From the NCBI RefSeq assembly GCF_006711645.1, contig NZ_CP041247.1, positions 3,658,001 through 3,722,000 of the forward strand: a stretch of DNA of 64,000 bases, in the 5' to 3' direction. Position 1 is the stretch's first letter, and each line of letters starts with the position of its first letter. Position numbers and translations under genes: made by a program. Shown here one piece after another: positions 36,559 to 47,305 of the stretch. The notes under the pieces were generated by a model. The model was not told the origin of the DNA. It did not search any database and saw only the letters and a program-made list of their open reading frames with translations. Source of the stretch: Klebsiella electrica (GTDB lineage: Bacteria; Pseudomonadota; Gammaproteobacteria; Enterobacterales; Enterobacteriaceae).

Positions 36559-37554
36559 TTAGTGAGCGTTAACGACCACCCACATTGGCCCCTGACCGAC
36601 GGCATAGCGCCCTTTCTCTTTCAATAGTCCCTGCTCACCGGCAATCTCATAGACCGCAATATGGTGGGATTTCTGCCCCGCCGCTATCAGATATTTACCG
36701 CTGTGATCGAGGTTGAAACCGCGCGGCTGCGCTTCCGTCGGCTGATACCCTTCGACGGACAGCACGCTGCCATCCTCGGATACGCTGAAAATGGTGATGA
36801 TGCTGGCGGTGCGGTCACAGGCGTACAGGTGACGGCCATCCGGCGTCAGATGAATATCCGCCGCCCAGCGTACGCCGGTAAAATCGCCAGGCATCATATC
36901 CAGCGTCTGGACGCACTCAATTTCGCCATGCGGATCTTTCAGCTCCCAGACGTCAACGGAGCTGTTCAGTTCGTTCACACAGTAGCCGTATTGCTGATTC
37001 GGGTGGAACACCATGTGACGCGGGCCAGCTCCTTCAACGGTGGTCACTTCCGCCGGTTCTTGCGCGGCGAGGAATCCATCATCGCCGAGGGTAAACAGGC
37101 AAATACGATCCTGTTTCAGCGCCGGGACCCACAGGGTGCGGTTGTCGGGAGAAATATTGGCCGAGTGGCACCCTTCCAGCCCTTCCACAACGGCCACCGT
37201 TTCACCCGGCAGGCCATCGGTCAGCGGAGTAACGCTCACGCAGCCGGCGTTATAGGACGCGCTGAAGACAAAACGGCCCTGATGATCGGTCGAAATATGC
37301 GTCGGGCTGCCCGGCAGCGCCGCTTCGCCAGCGAAAGTCAGCGCGCCGTTATCGGGCGCAATGCGGTAAGCCAGGACGCGAAACTCCGGACGTACGCCAA
37401 CATAGAGATACTCTTTATTCGGGCTCACCACCATCGGCTGAACCTGACCCGGGGCATCGACAACCTGAACAAGCTTCAGGTTACCCTCAAGATCGAGACT
37501 CCAGACATGAATCTGCTGGCTTTCCGGGCTGGCGGTATAAACGGTTTGTTTCAT
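36559..37554 (-). CDS. pgl: 6-phosphogluconolactonase
   Basis: 331 residues, E. coli length, seven-bladed beta-propeller of the YbhE type. Hydrolyses 6-phosphogluconolactone in the oxidative pentose phosphate path. Typical stretches are [44 protein letters not shown] and the repeated [14 protein letters not shown]. The start at MKQTVYT is set by family and the good GGAGCAG ribosome site. Confidence 0.95.
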   Translation of the reverse strand: MKQTVYTASPESQQIHVWSLDLEGNLKLVQVVDAPGQVQPMVVSPNKEYLYVGVRPEFRVLAYRIAPDNGALTFAGEAALPGSPTHISTDHQGRFVFSASYNAGCVSVTPLTDGLPGETVAVVEGLEGCHSANISPDNRTLWVPALKQDRICLFTLGDDGFLAAQEPAEVTTVEGAGPRHMVFHPNQQYGYCVNELNSSVDVWELKDPHGEIECVQTLDMMPGDFTGVRWAADIHLTPDGRHLYACDRTASIITIFSVSEDGSVLSVEGYQPTEAQPRGFNLDHSGKYLIAAGQKSHHIAVYEIAGEQGLLKEKGRYAVGQGPMWVVVNAH

Positions 37555-37727
37555 GACTGCTCCTTTCCTCACTGCACAGGGAAAACGTATACATTTCATT
37601 CATCAGGCGATTGGGCTGATGCAATGTATAGACTCTTTTAACGGTAGATGCTGAAAAATTTGCCCCGCTGGCATAGCGGTGTACCATCGTGCCAGGCACT
37701 TTTTTCATCATTAACCGGAAACAACAC

Positions 37728-38546
37728 ATGACATCACGCGTGATTGCACTGGATTTAGACGGCACCCTGCTCACCTCCAACAAAACTATTCTGCCCGCTT
37801 CGCTGGAAGCCCTGGCCCGCGCCAGAGAGGCGGGGTTCCAGGTGATCGTCGTCACTGGCCGACATCACGTCGCTATCCACCCTTTTTATCAGGCACTGGC
37901 TCTGGATACACCTGCAATTTGTTGTAATGGCACTTATTTGTATGATTATCAGGCAAAAAAGGTTCTGCAGTCCGATCCGATGCCGGTCGATAAGGCGTTG
38001 AGCCTGACCGATATGCTCGCCGCTCACGATATCCACGGCCTGATGTATGTTGACGACGCCATGCTCTATGAACGCCCGACCGGCCACGTTATCCGTACGA
38101 CCCGCTGGGCACAGTCGCTGCCGGTCGAGCAACGTCCGGTGTTCACTCAGGTCGATTCGCTGGCGCAGGCTGCCCGCGACGTCCAGTCGGTGTGGAAGTT
38201 TGCTCTCACCGATGAAGATATTCCTAAGCTGCAACAGTTTGCCCTTGATGTGGGACAGACGCTGGGGCTGGAGTGTGAATGGTCGTGGCACGATCAGGTC
38301 GATATCGCCCGCGCGGGCAACAGCAAAGGCAAACGCCTGGCGCAGTGGGTGGAAGCCCAGGGCCTGTCGATGCAGGATGTGGTGGCCTTTGGCGATAACT
38401 ATAATGACCTCAGTATGCTGGAAGCCGCCGGAACCGGCGTGGCGATGGGCAATGCGGTTGAGGAAGTCAAAGCGCGCGCCAACGTGGTCATTGGCGAAAA
38501 CGAAAGCAACAGTATTGCCGACTTCATCAACCGCAACCTGCTGTAA
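37728..38546 (+). CDS. ybhA: YbhA, HAD-family sugar/PLP phosphatase
   Basis: 272-residue Cof-type (IIB) HAD hydrolase. Motif I DLDGTLL (about 8-14), motif II VVTGR (about 43-47), the lysine in SKGKRLAQW and motif IV FGDNYNDLSML (about 223-233) are all present. E. coli YbhA dephosphorylates pyridoxal phosphate and sugar phosphates in vitro. Its stop directly abuts the stop of convergent modC. Confidence 0.93.
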   Translation: MTSRVIALDLDGTLLTSNKTILPASLEALARAREAGFQVIVVTGRHHVAIHPFYQALALDTPAICCNGTYLYDYQAKKVLQSDPMPVDKALSLTDMLAAHDIHGLMYVDDAMLYERPTGHVIRTTRWAQSLPVEQRPVFTQVDSLAQAARDVQSVWKFALTDEDIPKLQQFALDVGQTLGLECEWSWHDQVDIARAGNSKGKRLAQWVEAQGLSMQDVVAFGDNYNDLSMLEAAGTGVAMGNAVEEVKARANVVIGENESNSIADFINRNLL

Positions 38547-39605
38547 TCAGGCGGCAATCGAAACGCTTTTAATCTGCGCATACAGCCATTGGCCTGGCGT
38601 AATCCCCAGGTCATCTCTGGCCCATGGGCTGATGCGCGCCCACAGCGTGCGGCCGCTGAGGCTCAACTGCACTTCAATCTGCCCGTGTGTTTCAATACAC
38701 TGCACCACCTGCGCCGGCAAAATATTGCGAATGCTGGTCTGCTGCGGCTGTTCGAGCACCAGCGATACGTCGGAGGCCTGGATGCGAATTCGCGTCGCCT
38801 CGCCGACTGGCCGGTCGAGATAGTTCACCCAGATCTGCTGCTCACCCAGCGCCAGCGCGGTCATGGCATAGCGGGGATGCTGCGCGGCAACGGACAGGTT
38901 CAGTATTGTGCTCTGTTGATCCGGCGGTAGCCACGGATGCATCACGCTGCTGCTCCATACCTCTTCCAGGTCGCCAAAGGCTTTGACTCGCCCCTCCTCC
39001 AGCACCAGCACTTTATCCGCCAGATGTTGAATCTCATCCAGCGAGTGGCTGACGTAGAGCATCGGAATATGTATTTCACGCGCCAGCCGCTGCAGGTACG
39101 GCAGCAGCTCGCGTTTACGAGGAATATCCAGCGAGGCCAGCGGTTCATCAAGCAGCAACAGCTCAGGGGCGGTGAGAAGCGCTCTGCCAATGGCCACCCG
39201 TTGTTTTTCTCCGCCGGACAGGCCGCCCGGCAGGCGCTCAAGCAGCGGTTCAATACCGAGCAGCGCCACCAGCTTATCAAACTGCCCCGCCATGCTTTTC
39301 GCCATGCCGTACTTCAGATTGCCGCGTACCTTGTAGTGTGGAAACAGGCGCGCGTCCTGGAACACATAGCCCACCCGCCGCTTTTCCGGGGCCAGGCAGA
39401 TACGTTTTTCGGTATCATTCAAGACCCTGCCGTTGAGCACGATCCGCCCTTTCTGCGGCCGGGTCAGGCCGCTGATGGCATTAATCAGAGAGGTTTTGCC
39501 CGCGCCGGAGACGCCAAAAACAGCGGTGATGCCGCTGGCAGGCAGCGTTTCATTAATACTCAGGCAGTGGTTACCCAGCGTCTGGGTGAAATGGAGTTCA
39601 AGCAT
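38547..39605 (-). CDS. modC: Molybdate ABC transporter ATP-binding protein
   Basis: 352 residues. ATPase domain with Walker [12 protein letters not shown] (about 31-41), signature [15 protein letters not shown] (about 130-144) and Walker B LLLLDEP, followed by a C-terminal Mop-type regulatory domain (about 290-352). Starts inside the end of modB (eight-base overlap), last gene of modABC. Confidence 0.96.
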   Translation of the reverse strand: MLELHFTQTLGNHCLSINETLPASGITAVFGVSGAGKTSLINAISGLTRPQKGRIVLNGRVLNDTEKRICLAPEKRRVGYVFQDARLFPHYKVRGNLKYGMAKSMAGQFDKLVALLGIEPLLERLPGGLSGGEKQRVAIGRALLTAPELLLLDEPLASLDIPRKRELLPYLQRLAREIHIPMLYVSHSLDEIQHLADKVLVLEEGRVKAFGDLEEVWSSSVMHPWLPPDQQSTILNLSVAAQHPRYAMTALALGEQQIWVNYLDRPVGEATRIRIQASDVSLVLEQPQQTSIRNILPAQVVQCIETHGQIEVQLSLSGRTLWARISPWARDDLGITPGQWLYAQIKSVSIAA

Positions 39606-40296
39606 CTGATTTCCCCGTCCGCACGCGGCTAAGACGCGCCAGCCATTCAGAAACCAGTAGCGATACCAGCGCCAGCACGATGGAAATCAAACATAAACGT
39701 GCGGCAGCCCCTTCGCCGCCCGGAGTCTGAATCAGGGTATACATTGCCGAAGGAATGGTGCGCGTTTCCCCCGGGATATTGGAGACAAAGGTAATGGTGG
39801 CGCCAAACTCCCCTAGCGAGCGGGCGAAGGCCAGAACGGTACCGACGATAATGCCCGGCAGCGTCAGCGGCAGCGTTATCGTAAAAAACACCCGCCAACG
39901 GCCCGCCCCCAGGGTTCGCGCCGCCTGTTCCAGCCTGACGTCCACCCCTTCCAGCGCCAGGCGAATGGCCCGCACCATCAGCGGAAACGACATGACCGCC
40001 GCCGCCAGCACCGCCCCGCGCCAGCTGAAGGCAAAGGTCAAACCGAACCAGTCATACAGCCAACTGCCGATAAAACCACGCCGCCCCATGGCAATCAACA
40101 GCAGGTAGCCCACCACCACCGGCGGCAGCACCAGCGGCAGGTGGATAATACTGTCGAGCAGCGCCTTTCCGGGGAAATTGCGCCGCACCAGCAACCATGA
40201 GATAAAAATCCCAAAAGGTAAGCTTAACACCACCGCCAGGGATGAGACTTTCAGGCTCAGCAGTACCGCCTGCCATTCGGGATCGCTTAAAATCAT
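39598..40296 (-). CDS. modB: Molybdate ABC transporter permease
   Basis: 232 residues, five to six membrane helices, with the permease EAA loop [21 protein letters not shown] (about 142-162), which docks on ModC. Its ATG overlaps the modA stop by one base (TAATG). Confidence 0.96.
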   Translation of the reverse strand: MILSDPEWQAVLLSLKVSSLAVVLSLPFGIFISWLLVRRNFPGKALLDSIIHLPLVLPPVVVGYLLLIAMGRRGFIGSWLYDWFGLTFAFSWRGAVLAAAVMSFPLMVRAIRLALEGVDVRLEQAARTLGAGRWRVFFTITLPLTLPGIIVGTVLAFARSLGEFGATITFVSNIPGETRTIPSAMYTLIQTPGGEGAAARLCLISIVLALVSLLVSEWLARLSRVRTGKSDA

Positions 40297-41069
40297 TAGC
40301 GGGTGGTAAATCCGTATTGTTTGAAGATGGCGGCCGCCTGCGGCCCTTTCAGGTAGTCGTAAAACCCGGTGACGGTGGCATTTTTATGCCCGTCGACGAT
40401 AGCCAGCGGGTATTCAACTTTCTTGTGCGAATCTTCCGGGAACGTCCCGACCACTTTCACACCTTTGCTCGCCACCGCATCGGAACCGTAGACGATCCCC
40501 AGCGGGGCTTCGTTACGCTCAACCAGCGCCAGCGCTCCGCGTACGTCTTCAGCCGGTGCCAGTTTCGGCGCCAGCGTCTCCCAGGCACCCAGTTTTTGCA
40601 GCGCTTCTTTCGCGTAGATGCCTGCCGGCACGTGCTCCGGGTCGCCAACGGCCAGGCGGCCGCCTTTCAGCAGACTGGTCCAGTCGGTTTTGTTGTTAAT
40701 CACCATCTCGCCCTGCGCGCTGGCTTTAGGCGCGACAACCACCAGGCTGTTGCCAAGCAGCGTCGTACGCGAGGCGCTATCGATCGCTTTTTTCTCGACC
40801 GCGTAATCCATCCACTTCTGGTCGGCGGAGATAAACAGGTCCGCAGGCGCGCCGGCTTCGATTTGCCGTGCCAGCGTCGATGAAGAGGCAAACGACGAGA
40901 CCACATCGACGTTTTTCTCTTTCTTATAGGCCTTCGCAATATCCTGCATCGCATTCGTTAACGATGCCGCGGCAAACACCGTAACTTTCCCCTCTTCTGC
41001 CAGCGCGTGACCCGCGAGGGAAAGCGTTAGCGTCGCTCCGGCAAACAAGCGTAACCATTGACGTGCCAT
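40296..41069 (-). CDS. modA: Molybdate-binding periplasmic protein
   Basis: 257 residues with a signal peptide (about 1-24, GHALA). Contains the oxyanion-binding segments FAAASLTNAMQDI (about 33-45) and SSFASSSTLARQIEAGAPAD (about 58-77), and the later DVRGALALVERNEAPLGIVYG. First gene of modABC, just downstream of a ModE operator. Confidence 0.96.
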   Translation of the reverse strand: MARQWLRLFAGATLTLSLAGHALAEEGKVTVFAAASLTNAMQDIAKAYKKEKNVDVVSSFASSSTLARQIEAGAPADLFISADQKWMDYAVEKKAIDSASRTTLLGNSLVVVAPKASAQGEMVINNKTDWTSLLKGGRLAVGDPEHVPAGIYAKEALQKLGAWETLAPKLAPAEDVRGALALVERNEAPLGIVYGSDAVASKGVKVVGTFPEDSHKKVEYPLAIVDGHKNATVTGFYDYLKGPQAAAIFKQYGFTTR

Positions 41070-41087
41070 CTGAAACTCCTGTGAGTG

Positions 41088-41112
41088 CGTTATGTAGGGG
41101 ATAATATAACGA
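41088..41112. promoter_or_regulatory. ModE operator of modABC
   Basis: On the mod strand TCGTTATATTATCCCCTACA then TAACG: two inverted CGTTAT arms with the ModE spacing, nearly identical to the E. coli mod operator. Represses modABC when molybdate is bound. Confidence 0.85.
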
Positions 41113-41214
41113 TAAGATCAGGGTTTTCCCAGCGCGAATTGGTGCCAGGTAGAGGAGGATCAAAAGAGAGCGGAAAAGAAGGTGGAAAAGTAGAAAGGAA
41201 AGAGGAAAAGACAA

Positions 41215-41232
41215 CGCCCGGAAAACCGGGCG
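41215..41232 (-). terminator. Terminator after acrZ
   Basis: CGCCCGG-TTTT-CCGGGCG on the acrZ strand followed by TTGTCTTTTCC. The adjacent 41150-41214 is a nearly pure purine tract on the plus strand. Confidence 0.75.
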
Positions 41233-41240
41233 CCGGGAAG

Positions 41241-41390
41241 TCAGTTGTTCTGCTGGCCGCGATCTTTGTGACCTACGCCGGAGAAGATGTTAAACACTTC
41301 GCCCAGACCGTAAATCAGACCCAGGATGATGGCCATCACCACCGGGACCATGACAAGGGCAAACACCAGACTTTTCAATAGCTCTAACAT
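41241..41390 (-). CDS. acrZ: AcrZ, small accessory protein of the AcrAB-TolC pump
   Basis: 49-residue single-helix inner-membrane peptide ([20 protein letters not shown] ... [11 protein letters not shown]), almost identical to E. coli AcrZ (YbhT), which binds AcrB in the membrane and helps export some drugs. The start at 41390 is set by homology; the longer open frame upstream overlaps the promoter region of modE. Confidence 0.95.
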   Translation of the reverse strand: MLELLKSLVFALVMVPVVMAIILGLIYGLGEVFNIFSGVGHKDRGQQNN

Positions 41391-41543
41391 GGTTGGCTCC
41401 AGAAAGTACGAATGCTTTATTGTAACCGCTTCAGCTGGAAAAACACGCCCCATTTGTGCGGTGGCGGGCCGATAGCGGCGACAGATGCATCTTGCAAGAT
41501 GACCGCTATCGGTCACAATACTCTTTTTTGCCAGGATATCATT

Positions 41544-42332
41544 ATGCAGGCCGAAATTCTTCTGACCCTCAAGCTACAGCAGCGCCTGTTCGCCGATCCT
41601 CGTCGTATCGCCCTGTTAAAACAGATCGATAGCACCGGATCGATTAGCCAGGGGGCGAAAAACGCGGGCATCAGCTATAAAAGCGCGTGGGACGCCATCA
41701 ATGAGATGAACCAGCTCAGCGAACAGACGCTGGTGGACAGGGCTACCGGTGGCAAAGGCGGCGGCGGTGCCGTGCTGACCCGCTACGGACAGCGGCTGAT
41801 CCAGCTGTACGACCTGCTGGCGCAAATTCAGCAAAAAGCCTTCGATGTGCTGAGTGACGACGACGCCCTGCCTCTCGACAGCCTGCTGGCCGCTATTTCG
41901 CGCTTCTCGCTGCAGACCAGCGCGCGTAATCAGTGGTTTGGCACCATCACTGGCCGCGACCACCAGCAGGTACAGCAACATGTCGAGGTGCTGCTTGCCG
42001 ATCGCCAGACCCGCTTAAAAGTCGCTATCACCGCGCAGAGCGCAGAGCGTCTCGGCCTGGATGAGGGCCAGGAAGTTCTGCTGCTGCTGAAGGCCCCCTG
42101 GGTGGCAATGACCCAGGACCCGACGGTTGCTAAAGAGGCCGATAATCAACTCACCGGGCGAATCAGCCATATCGAGTATGGCCCGGAGCAGTGTGAAGTG
42201 TTGATGGCGCTGCCTGACGGCCAGAGTTTGTGCGCCACCTTACCGTTGGAACAGACCCGAAAACTGGCAGAAGGTGCTGAGGCAATAGCATATTTTAATG
42301 CCGATCGAATCATTCTCGCCACGTTATGCTGA
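41544..42332 (+). CDS. modE: Molybdate-responsive transcription factor ModE
   Basis: 262 residues, E. coli length. An N-terminal LysR-type winged helix (about 1-120, [20 protein letters not shown]) is followed by two Mop/TOBE molybdate-binding domains (about 125-262; [10 protein letters not shown] and GRISHIEYG). It controls the ModE sites before modA and moaA here. The start at MQAEILLTL follows the family; an upstream frame is rejected. Confidence 0.96.
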   Translation: MQAEILLTLKLQQRLFADPRRIALLKQIDSTGSISQGAKNAGISYKSAWDAINEMNQLSEQTLVDRATGGKGGGGAVLTRYGQRLIQLYDLLAQIQQKAFDVLSDDDALPLDSLLAAISRFSLQTSARNQWFGTITGRDHQQVQQHVEVLLADRQTRLKVAITAQSAERLGLDEGQEVLLLLKAPWVAMTQDPTVAKEADNQLTGRISHIEYGPEQCEVLMALPDGQSLCATLPLEQTRKLAEGAEAIAYFNADRIILATLC

Positions 42333-42399
42333 CGGCATTGACATTGCGCGCGTGACGTCGTATCCCTGTGGCAAATCGCTGCAAAAAGTGGGATACACA

Positions 42400-43875
42400 A
42401 TGTCATCATTGCAAATTTCGCAAGGCACGTTTCGCCTGAGCGACACAAAAACGTTAAAAATCGAACACCTCACCGTTGGCGTCGGCGAAAGCTGGGCCTT
42501 CGTCGGCAGCAACGGTAGCGGGAAGTCGGCGCTGGCTCGCGCGCTGTCCGGTGAGCTCACCCTGCTGTCCGGCCGCGATGAAAACCGCTTTCCCCGGGTA
42601 ACCCGCCTCTCCTTCGAACAGTTGCAGAAGCTGGTCAGCGACGAATGGCAACGTAACAATACCGACTTACTCAGCCCAGGCGAAGAGGACACCGGCCGCA
42701 CGACGGAGGAGATTATCCAGGAAGAGTCCAGAGATGCCGCCCGCTGCGCGCGCCTGGCGGAATTGTTCGGCATTACGTCTTTGCTCCCGCGCCGCTTTAA
42801 ATACCTCTCCACCGGAGAAACGCGTAAAACGCTGCTCTGCCAGGCGCTGATGACCCAGCCGGACCTGTTGATTCTCGACGAGCCTTTTGACGGCCTGGAC
42901 GTCGCTTCCCGCCAACAGCTTGCCGGGCTGCTGGAGAGGTTGCACCGCGAAGGACTCACGCTGGTGCTGGTACTCAACCGCTTCGATGAGATTCCGCCGT
43001 TTGTCCAGTTTGCCGGCGTGCTGGCCGATTGTACCCTCAGCGAAACCGGAGAAAAGCAGGCGCTGCTGCAACAGGCGCTGATCGCCCAACTGGCGCACAG
43101 CGAAAAACTGACGGGCATGAGCTTACCGGAACCAGACGCCCCCGCCGCCCGCCATGCTCTCGACGCCGGGGCGCCGCGCATCGTCCTGCGGGATGGCGTG
43201 GTGTCATACAACGACCGGCCAATCATCGAGCACCTGAGCTGGACCGTTAACCCCGGTGAACACTGGCAGATAGTCGGTCCCAATGGCGCCGGTAAATCGA
43301 CCCTGCTCAGTCTGGTAACCGGCGACCATCCGCAGGGCTACAGCAACGACCTGACCCTCTTTGGCCGCCGCCGCGGCAGCGGTGAAACCATCTGGGACAT
43401 CAAAAAGCATATTGGCTACGTCAGCAGCAGCCTGCATCTTGAGTACCGCGTCAGTACCACGGTGCGCAACGTGATTCTGTCGGGTTATTTCGACTCTATC
43501 GGTATTTATCAGGCCGTTTCCGATAAGCAGCGCAAGCTGGTGCAGAACTGGCTGGATATTCTGGGGATCGACAAGCGTACCGCCGATGCGCCGTTCCACG
43601 GTCTCTCGTGGGGACAACAGCGGCTGGCGCTGATTGTCCGGGCGCTGGTGAAGCACCCGACGCTGCTGATCCTTGACGAGCCCCTGCAGGGACTGGATCC
43701 GCTTAACCGTCAGCTGGTGCGGCGTTTCGTGGATGTGTTGATTAGCGAAGGCGCCACTCAACTGCTGTTTGTCTCCCACCACGCCGAAGATGCACCGGAC
43801 TGCATTACCCACCGACTGGAGTTTGTGCGCAGTGGAGACGGTTACACTTATCAGGTCGGTCCACTCGCTGACTGA
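42400..43875 (+). CDS. modF: ModF, double-ATPase protein of the mod locus
   Basis: 491 residues with two fused ABC ATPase domains. The first has GSNGSGKSAL (about 35-44) and LLILDEPFDGLD; the second has GPNGAGKSTL (about 294-303), HGLSWGQQRLALIVRALV and LLILDEPLQGLDP. It lacks membrane segments and lies after modE, as in E. coli; its exact role (possible photorepair-like or transporter-linked function) is unclear. The start is at MSSLQISQGTFRL; the longer frame overlaps modE. Confidence 0.93.
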   Translation: MSSLQISQGTFRLSDTKTLKIEHLTVGVGESWAFVGSNGSGKSALARALSGELTLLSGRDENRFPRVTRLSFEQLQKLVSDEWQRNNTDLLSPGEEDTGRTTEEIIQEESRDAARCARLAELFGITSLLPRRFKYLSTGETRKTLLCQALMTQPDLLILDEPFDGLDVASRQQLAGLLERLHREGLTLVLVLNRFDEIPPFVQFAGVLADCTLSETGEKQALLQQALIAQLAHSEKLTGMSLPEPDAPAARHALDAGAPRIVLRDGVVSYNDRPIIEHLSWTVNPGEHWQIVGPNGAGKSTLLSLVTGDHPQGYSNDLTLFGRRRGSGETIWDIKKHIGYVSSSLHLEYRVSTTVRNVILSGYFDSIGIYQAVSDKQRKLVQNWLDILGIDKRTADAPFHGLSWGQQRLALIVRALVKHPTLLILDEPLQGLDPLNRQLVRRFVDVLISEGATQLLFVSHHAEDAPDCITHRLEFVRSGDGYTYQVGPLAD

Positions 43876-43884
43876 GCCGCTACA

Positions 43885-43912
43885 GGGGGCTACGGCCCCC
43901 TGTTTTTTTTCA
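43885..43912 (+). terminator. Terminator after modF
   Basis: Stem GGGGGC / GCCCCC with a short TACG loop followed by TGTTTTTTTT, ten bases past the modF stop. Confidence 0.88.
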
Positions 43913-43987
43913 GAAAAATAACCCTAAAAGACATCAATAAACTGTTTTTAAACATAAAAATAAAAAAATCACGCATTATGTATTTTA

Positions 43988-44003
43988 GTGTAATCGATTC
44001 CAC
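43988..44003. promoter_or_regulatory. External gal operator (GalR/GalS)
   Basis: GTGTAATCGATTCCAC, one base from the E. coli O-E operator. It is followed by a CRP-like TGTGTCACACTTT (about 44014-44026) and a -10 TATGCT at 44039-44044, reproducing the E. coli gal promoter layout. Confidence 0.88.
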
Positions 44004-44081
44004 CAATTTGGCCTGTGTCACACTTTCCACTTCTTTGGTATGCTATCTTCATCACACACGATAAGCCTATTGGAGCGAATC

Positions 44082-45098
44082 ATGAAAGTACTGGTTACAG
44101 GTGGTAGCGGTTACATTGGGAGTCATACCTGCGTTCAACTGCTGCTGCAGGGACATGAAGTGATTATTCTCGACAATCTCTGCAACAGTAAGCGCAGCGT
44201 ATTGCCGGTCATTGAACGTCTCGGCGGGAAAACAGCCACCTTTGTCGAAGGCGATATTCGTAATGAAGCGCTGATGACAGAAATTCTGCACGATCACGCT
44301 ATTGAAGCGGTGATCCACTTTGCCGGCCTGAAAGCCGTCGGCGAATCTGTCGCGAAGCCGCTGGAATATTACGACAATAACGTTACCGGTACACTTAAAT
44401 TAGTTTCCGCTATGCGCGCCGCTGGCGTAAAGAACTTTATTTTTAGCTCCTCGGCAACCGTCTACGGCGATCAGCCGAAGATCCCTTATGTCGAAAGCTT
44501 CCCGACCGGCACGCCGCAAAGCCCATATGGCAAAAGCAAGCTGATGGTCGAGCAAATCCTCACCGATCTGCAAAAAGCCCAGCCGGACTGGAGCATTGCG
44601 CTGCTGCGTTACTTCAACCCGGTCGGCGCGCATCCGTCAGGCGATATGGGCGAAGACCCGCAGGGTATCCCGAACAACCTGATGCCTTACATCGCGCAGG
44701 TGGCTGTCGGTCGTCGCGAATCGCTGGCCGTTTTCGGCAATGATTATCCGACCCCTGACGGCACCGGCGTACGCGACTATATCCACGTCATGGACCTCGC
44801 CGACGGCCACGTTGCGGCGATGGAAAAACTGGCCGGCCGCGAAGGCGTACACATTTATAACCTCGGCGCAGGCGTCGGCAGCAGCGTCCTCGACGTGATC
44901 AATGCCTTCAGCAAAGCCTGCGGCAAACCTGTTAATTACCACTTCGCGCCGCGCCGCGATGGCGATCTGCCGGCCTACTGGGCGGATGCCGAAAAGGCCG
45001 ACCGCGAACTGAACTGGCGCGTTACGCGCGACCTTGACGAGATGGCGCAGGACACCTGGCACTGGCAGTCCCGTCATCCTCAGGGTTACCCAGACTAA
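44082..45098 (+). CDS. galE: UDP-glucose 4-epimerase
   Basis: 338-residue short-chain dehydrogenase-type epimerase of the Leloir pathway. The NAD motif GGSGYIGSHT is at residues 7-16; catalytic Ser and YGKSK are in SSSATVYGD (about 122-130) and SPYGKSKLM (about 147-155). The internal gal operator lies in codons 7-12. First gene of galETKM; start from family and GGAGCGA ribosome site. Confidence 0.97.
   Translation: MKVLVTGGSGYIGSHTCVQLLLQGHEVIILDNLCNSKRSVLPVIERLGGKTATFVEGDIRNEALMTEILHDHAIEAVIHFAGLKAVGESVAKPLEYYDNNVTGTLKLVSAMRAAGVKNFIFSSSATVYGDQPKIPYVESFPTGTPQSPYGKSKLMVEQILTDLQKAQPDWSIALLRYFNPVGAHPSGDMGEDPQGIPNNLMPYIAQVAVGRRESLAVFGNDYPTPDGTGVRDYIHVMDLADGHVAAMEKLAGREGVHIYNLGAGVGSSVLDVINAFSKACGKPVNYHFAPRRDGDLPAYWADAEKADRELNWRVTRDLDEMAQDTWHWQSRHPQGYPD
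44101..44116. promoter_or_regulatory. Internal gal operator within galE
   Basis: GTGGTAGCGGTTACAT, identical to the E. coli O-I operator. Together with the upstream operator it allows GalR-mediated looping. Confidence 0.88.
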
Positions 45099-45107
45099 GG
45101 AACCGTC

Positions 45108-46154
45108 ATGAGCGTATTTAACCCCGTCGACCATCCGCATCGTCGTTATAACCCGTTAACCGGGCAGTGGATTCTGGTATCACCGCATCGCGCCAGGCGC
45201 CCCTGGCAAGGGGCGCAGGAAACGCCGGCAAAATCAACCTTGCCGGCGCACGATGCGGATTGTTTTCTGTGTCCGGGTAACACCCGCGTCACCGGCGACA
45301 CCAACCCGAATTACACCGGTACCTACGTGTTTACTAATGACTTTGCGGCATTGATGACCGACACCCCCGATGCCCCGAACAGCGACGATCCGCTGATGCG
45401 CTGTCAAAGCGCGCGCGGCACCAGTCGGGTCATCTGCTTCTCGCCGGATCACAGCAAAACGCTGCCTGAGCTGAGCGTTGAAGCGCTGGAAGGCGTGGTT
45501 AATACGTGGCAGGAACAGACGGCTGAGCTGGGCCAGACCTATCCGTGGGTGCAGGTTTTTGAGAACAAAGGCGCGGCGATGGGCTGCTCCAACCCGCACC
45601 CGCACGGCCAGATCTGGGCCAACAGCTTCCTGCCCAATGAGGCGGAACGCGAAGACCGTTTGCAAAAAGGGTATTTCGCCGCTCAGGGGTCGCCGATGCT
45701 GGTGGATTACGTTCAGCGCGAATTAGCCGACGGCAGACGGACTGTCGTCGAAACTGAACATTGGCTGGCCGTCGTACCTTACTGGGCGGCCTGGCCCTTT
45801 GAGACGCTGCTGCTGCCGAAAGCGCATATTCTGCGTCTTACCGATTTAACCACAGCCCAGCGCAGCGACCTTGCGCTGGCGCTGAAAAAGCTGACCAGCC
45901 GTTACGACAATCTGTTCCAGTGCTCATTCCCATATTCCATGGGCTGGCACGGGGCGCCGTTTAATAACAAAGAGAATAATCACTGGCAGCTACACGCTCA
46001 CTTTTATCCGCCGCTGCTGCGCTCGGCGACGGTACGCAAATTTATGGTCGGCTATGAAATGCTGGCCGAAACTCAGCGCGATTTGACGGCCGAACAAGCC
46101 GCCGAACGCCTGCGGGCAGTGAGCGACGTCCATTTTCGCGAATCCGGAGAATAA
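45108..46154 (+). CDS. galT: Galactose-1-phosphate uridylyltransferase
   Basis: 348 residues, E. coli length. HIT-superfamily transferase with the active-site HPHGQIW (about 164-170, catalytic His in NPHPHGQ) and zinc ligands CFLCPGN (about 51-57). Nine bases after galE. Confidence 0.97.
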   Translation: MSVFNPVDHPHRRYNPLTGQWILVSPHRARRPWQGAQETPAKSTLPAHDADCFLCPGNTRVTGDTNPNYTGTYVFTNDFAALMTDTPDAPNSDDPLMRCQSARGTSRVICFSPDHSKTLPELSVEALEGVVNTWQEQTAELGQTYPWVQVFENKGAAMGCSNPHPHGQIWANSFLPNEAEREDRLQKGYFAAQGSPMLVDYVQRELADGRRTVVETEHWLAVVPYWAAWPFETLLLPKAHILRLTDLTTAQRSDLALALKKLTSRYDNLFQCSFPYSMGWHGAPFNNKENNHWQLHAHFYPPLLRSATVRKFMVGYEMLAETQRDLTAEQAAERLRAVSDVHFRESGE

Positions 46155-46156
46155 CA

Positions 46157-47305
46157 ATGAGTCTGAAAGAGAAAACCCAAACCCTGTTTGCTGAAAAATT
46201 CGGCTACCCTGCCACCCACGCTATTCAGGCCCCGGGCCGCGTCAATTTGATCGGCGAACACACCGACTATAACGACGGCTTCGTGCTGCCTTGCGCGATT
46301 GATTATCAGACGGTGATCAGCTGCGCGCCGCGCGCGGACCGAATTGTCCGGGTGATTGCCGCCGATTATGACAATCAGAGCGACGAGTTCTCCCTCGATA
46401 AGCCGATTGTCAGCCACGATACCCAGCAGTGGTCAAACTATGTCCGCGGGGTGGTGAAACACCTGCAGAAACGCAACAACCATTTTGGCGGCGCCGATCT
46501 GGTGATCGGCGGCAACGTGCCGCAGGGGGCGGGTTTAAGCTCCTCCGCGTCGCTGGAAGTGGCCGTCGGAACCGTATTCCAGCAGCTGTACCATCTGCCG
46601 CTGGACGGGGCGCAAATTGCCCTTAACGGCCAGGAAGCGGAGAACCAGTTCGTCGGCTGTAACTGCGGCATCATGGACCAGCTTATCTCGGCGCTGGGTA
46701 AGAAAGATCACGCCCTGCTGCTTGACTGCCGCACATTAGGAACCAAGGCCGTCTCCATGCCGAAAGGCGTCGCGGTGGTAATCATCAACAGTAATTTTAA
46801 ACGTACTCTGGTCGGCAGCGAATACAATACCCGCCGCGAACAGTGCGAGACCGGCGCACGTTTCTTCCAGCAGCCTGCGCTGCGCGACGTCAAAATCGCC
46901 GAGTTCAATGCCGTTGCCCATGAGCTGGATCCGGTGGTTGCGAAACGCGTGCGCCATGTCCTGACCGAAAATGCGCGTACGCTCGAAGCCGCCGCCGCGC
47001 TGGAAAAAGGCGACCTCAAGCGAATGGGGGAACTGATGGCGGAATCTCACGCCTCGATGCGCGATGATTTCGAAATTACCGTTCCGCAAATTGACACGCT
47101 GGTGGAGATAGTCAAAGCCACCATCGGCGATAAAGGCGGCGTACGCATGACCGGCGGCGGATTTGGCGGTTGCGTCGTGGCGCTGGTACCGGAAGAGTGC
47201 GTTGATAGCGTTAAGCAAGCCGTCGCGCAGCAGTATGAAGCGAAAACCGGTATTAAAGAGACCTTCTACGTTTGCAAACCATCACAGGGGGCCGGCCAGT
47301 GCTAA
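46157..47305 (+). CDS. galK: Galactokinase
   Basis: 382-residue GHMP kinase. Signature [20 protein letters not shown] (about 26-45), ATP loop [18 protein letters not shown] (about 117-134) and C-terminal [11 protein letters not shown] (about 334-344). Two bases separate it from galT and its end overlaps galM by seven bases. Confidence 0.97.
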   Translation: MSLKEKTQTLFAEKFGYPATHAIQAPGRVNLIGEHTDYNDGFVLPCAIDYQTVISCAPRADRIVRVIAADYDNQSDEFSLDKPIVSHDTQQWSNYVRGVVKHLQKRNNHFGGADLVIGGNVPQGAGLSSSASLEVAVGTVFQQLYHLPLDGAQIALNGQEAENQFVGCNCGIMDQLISALGKKDHALLLDCRTLGTKAVSMPKGVAVVIINSNFKRTLVGSEYNTRREQCETGARFFQQPALRDVKIAEFNAVAHELDPVVAKRVRHVLTENARTLEAAAALEKGDLKRMGELMAESHASMRDDFEITVPQIDTLVEIVKATIGDKGGVRMTGGGFGGCVVALVPEECVDSVKQAVAQQYEAKTGIKETFYVCKPSQGAGQC

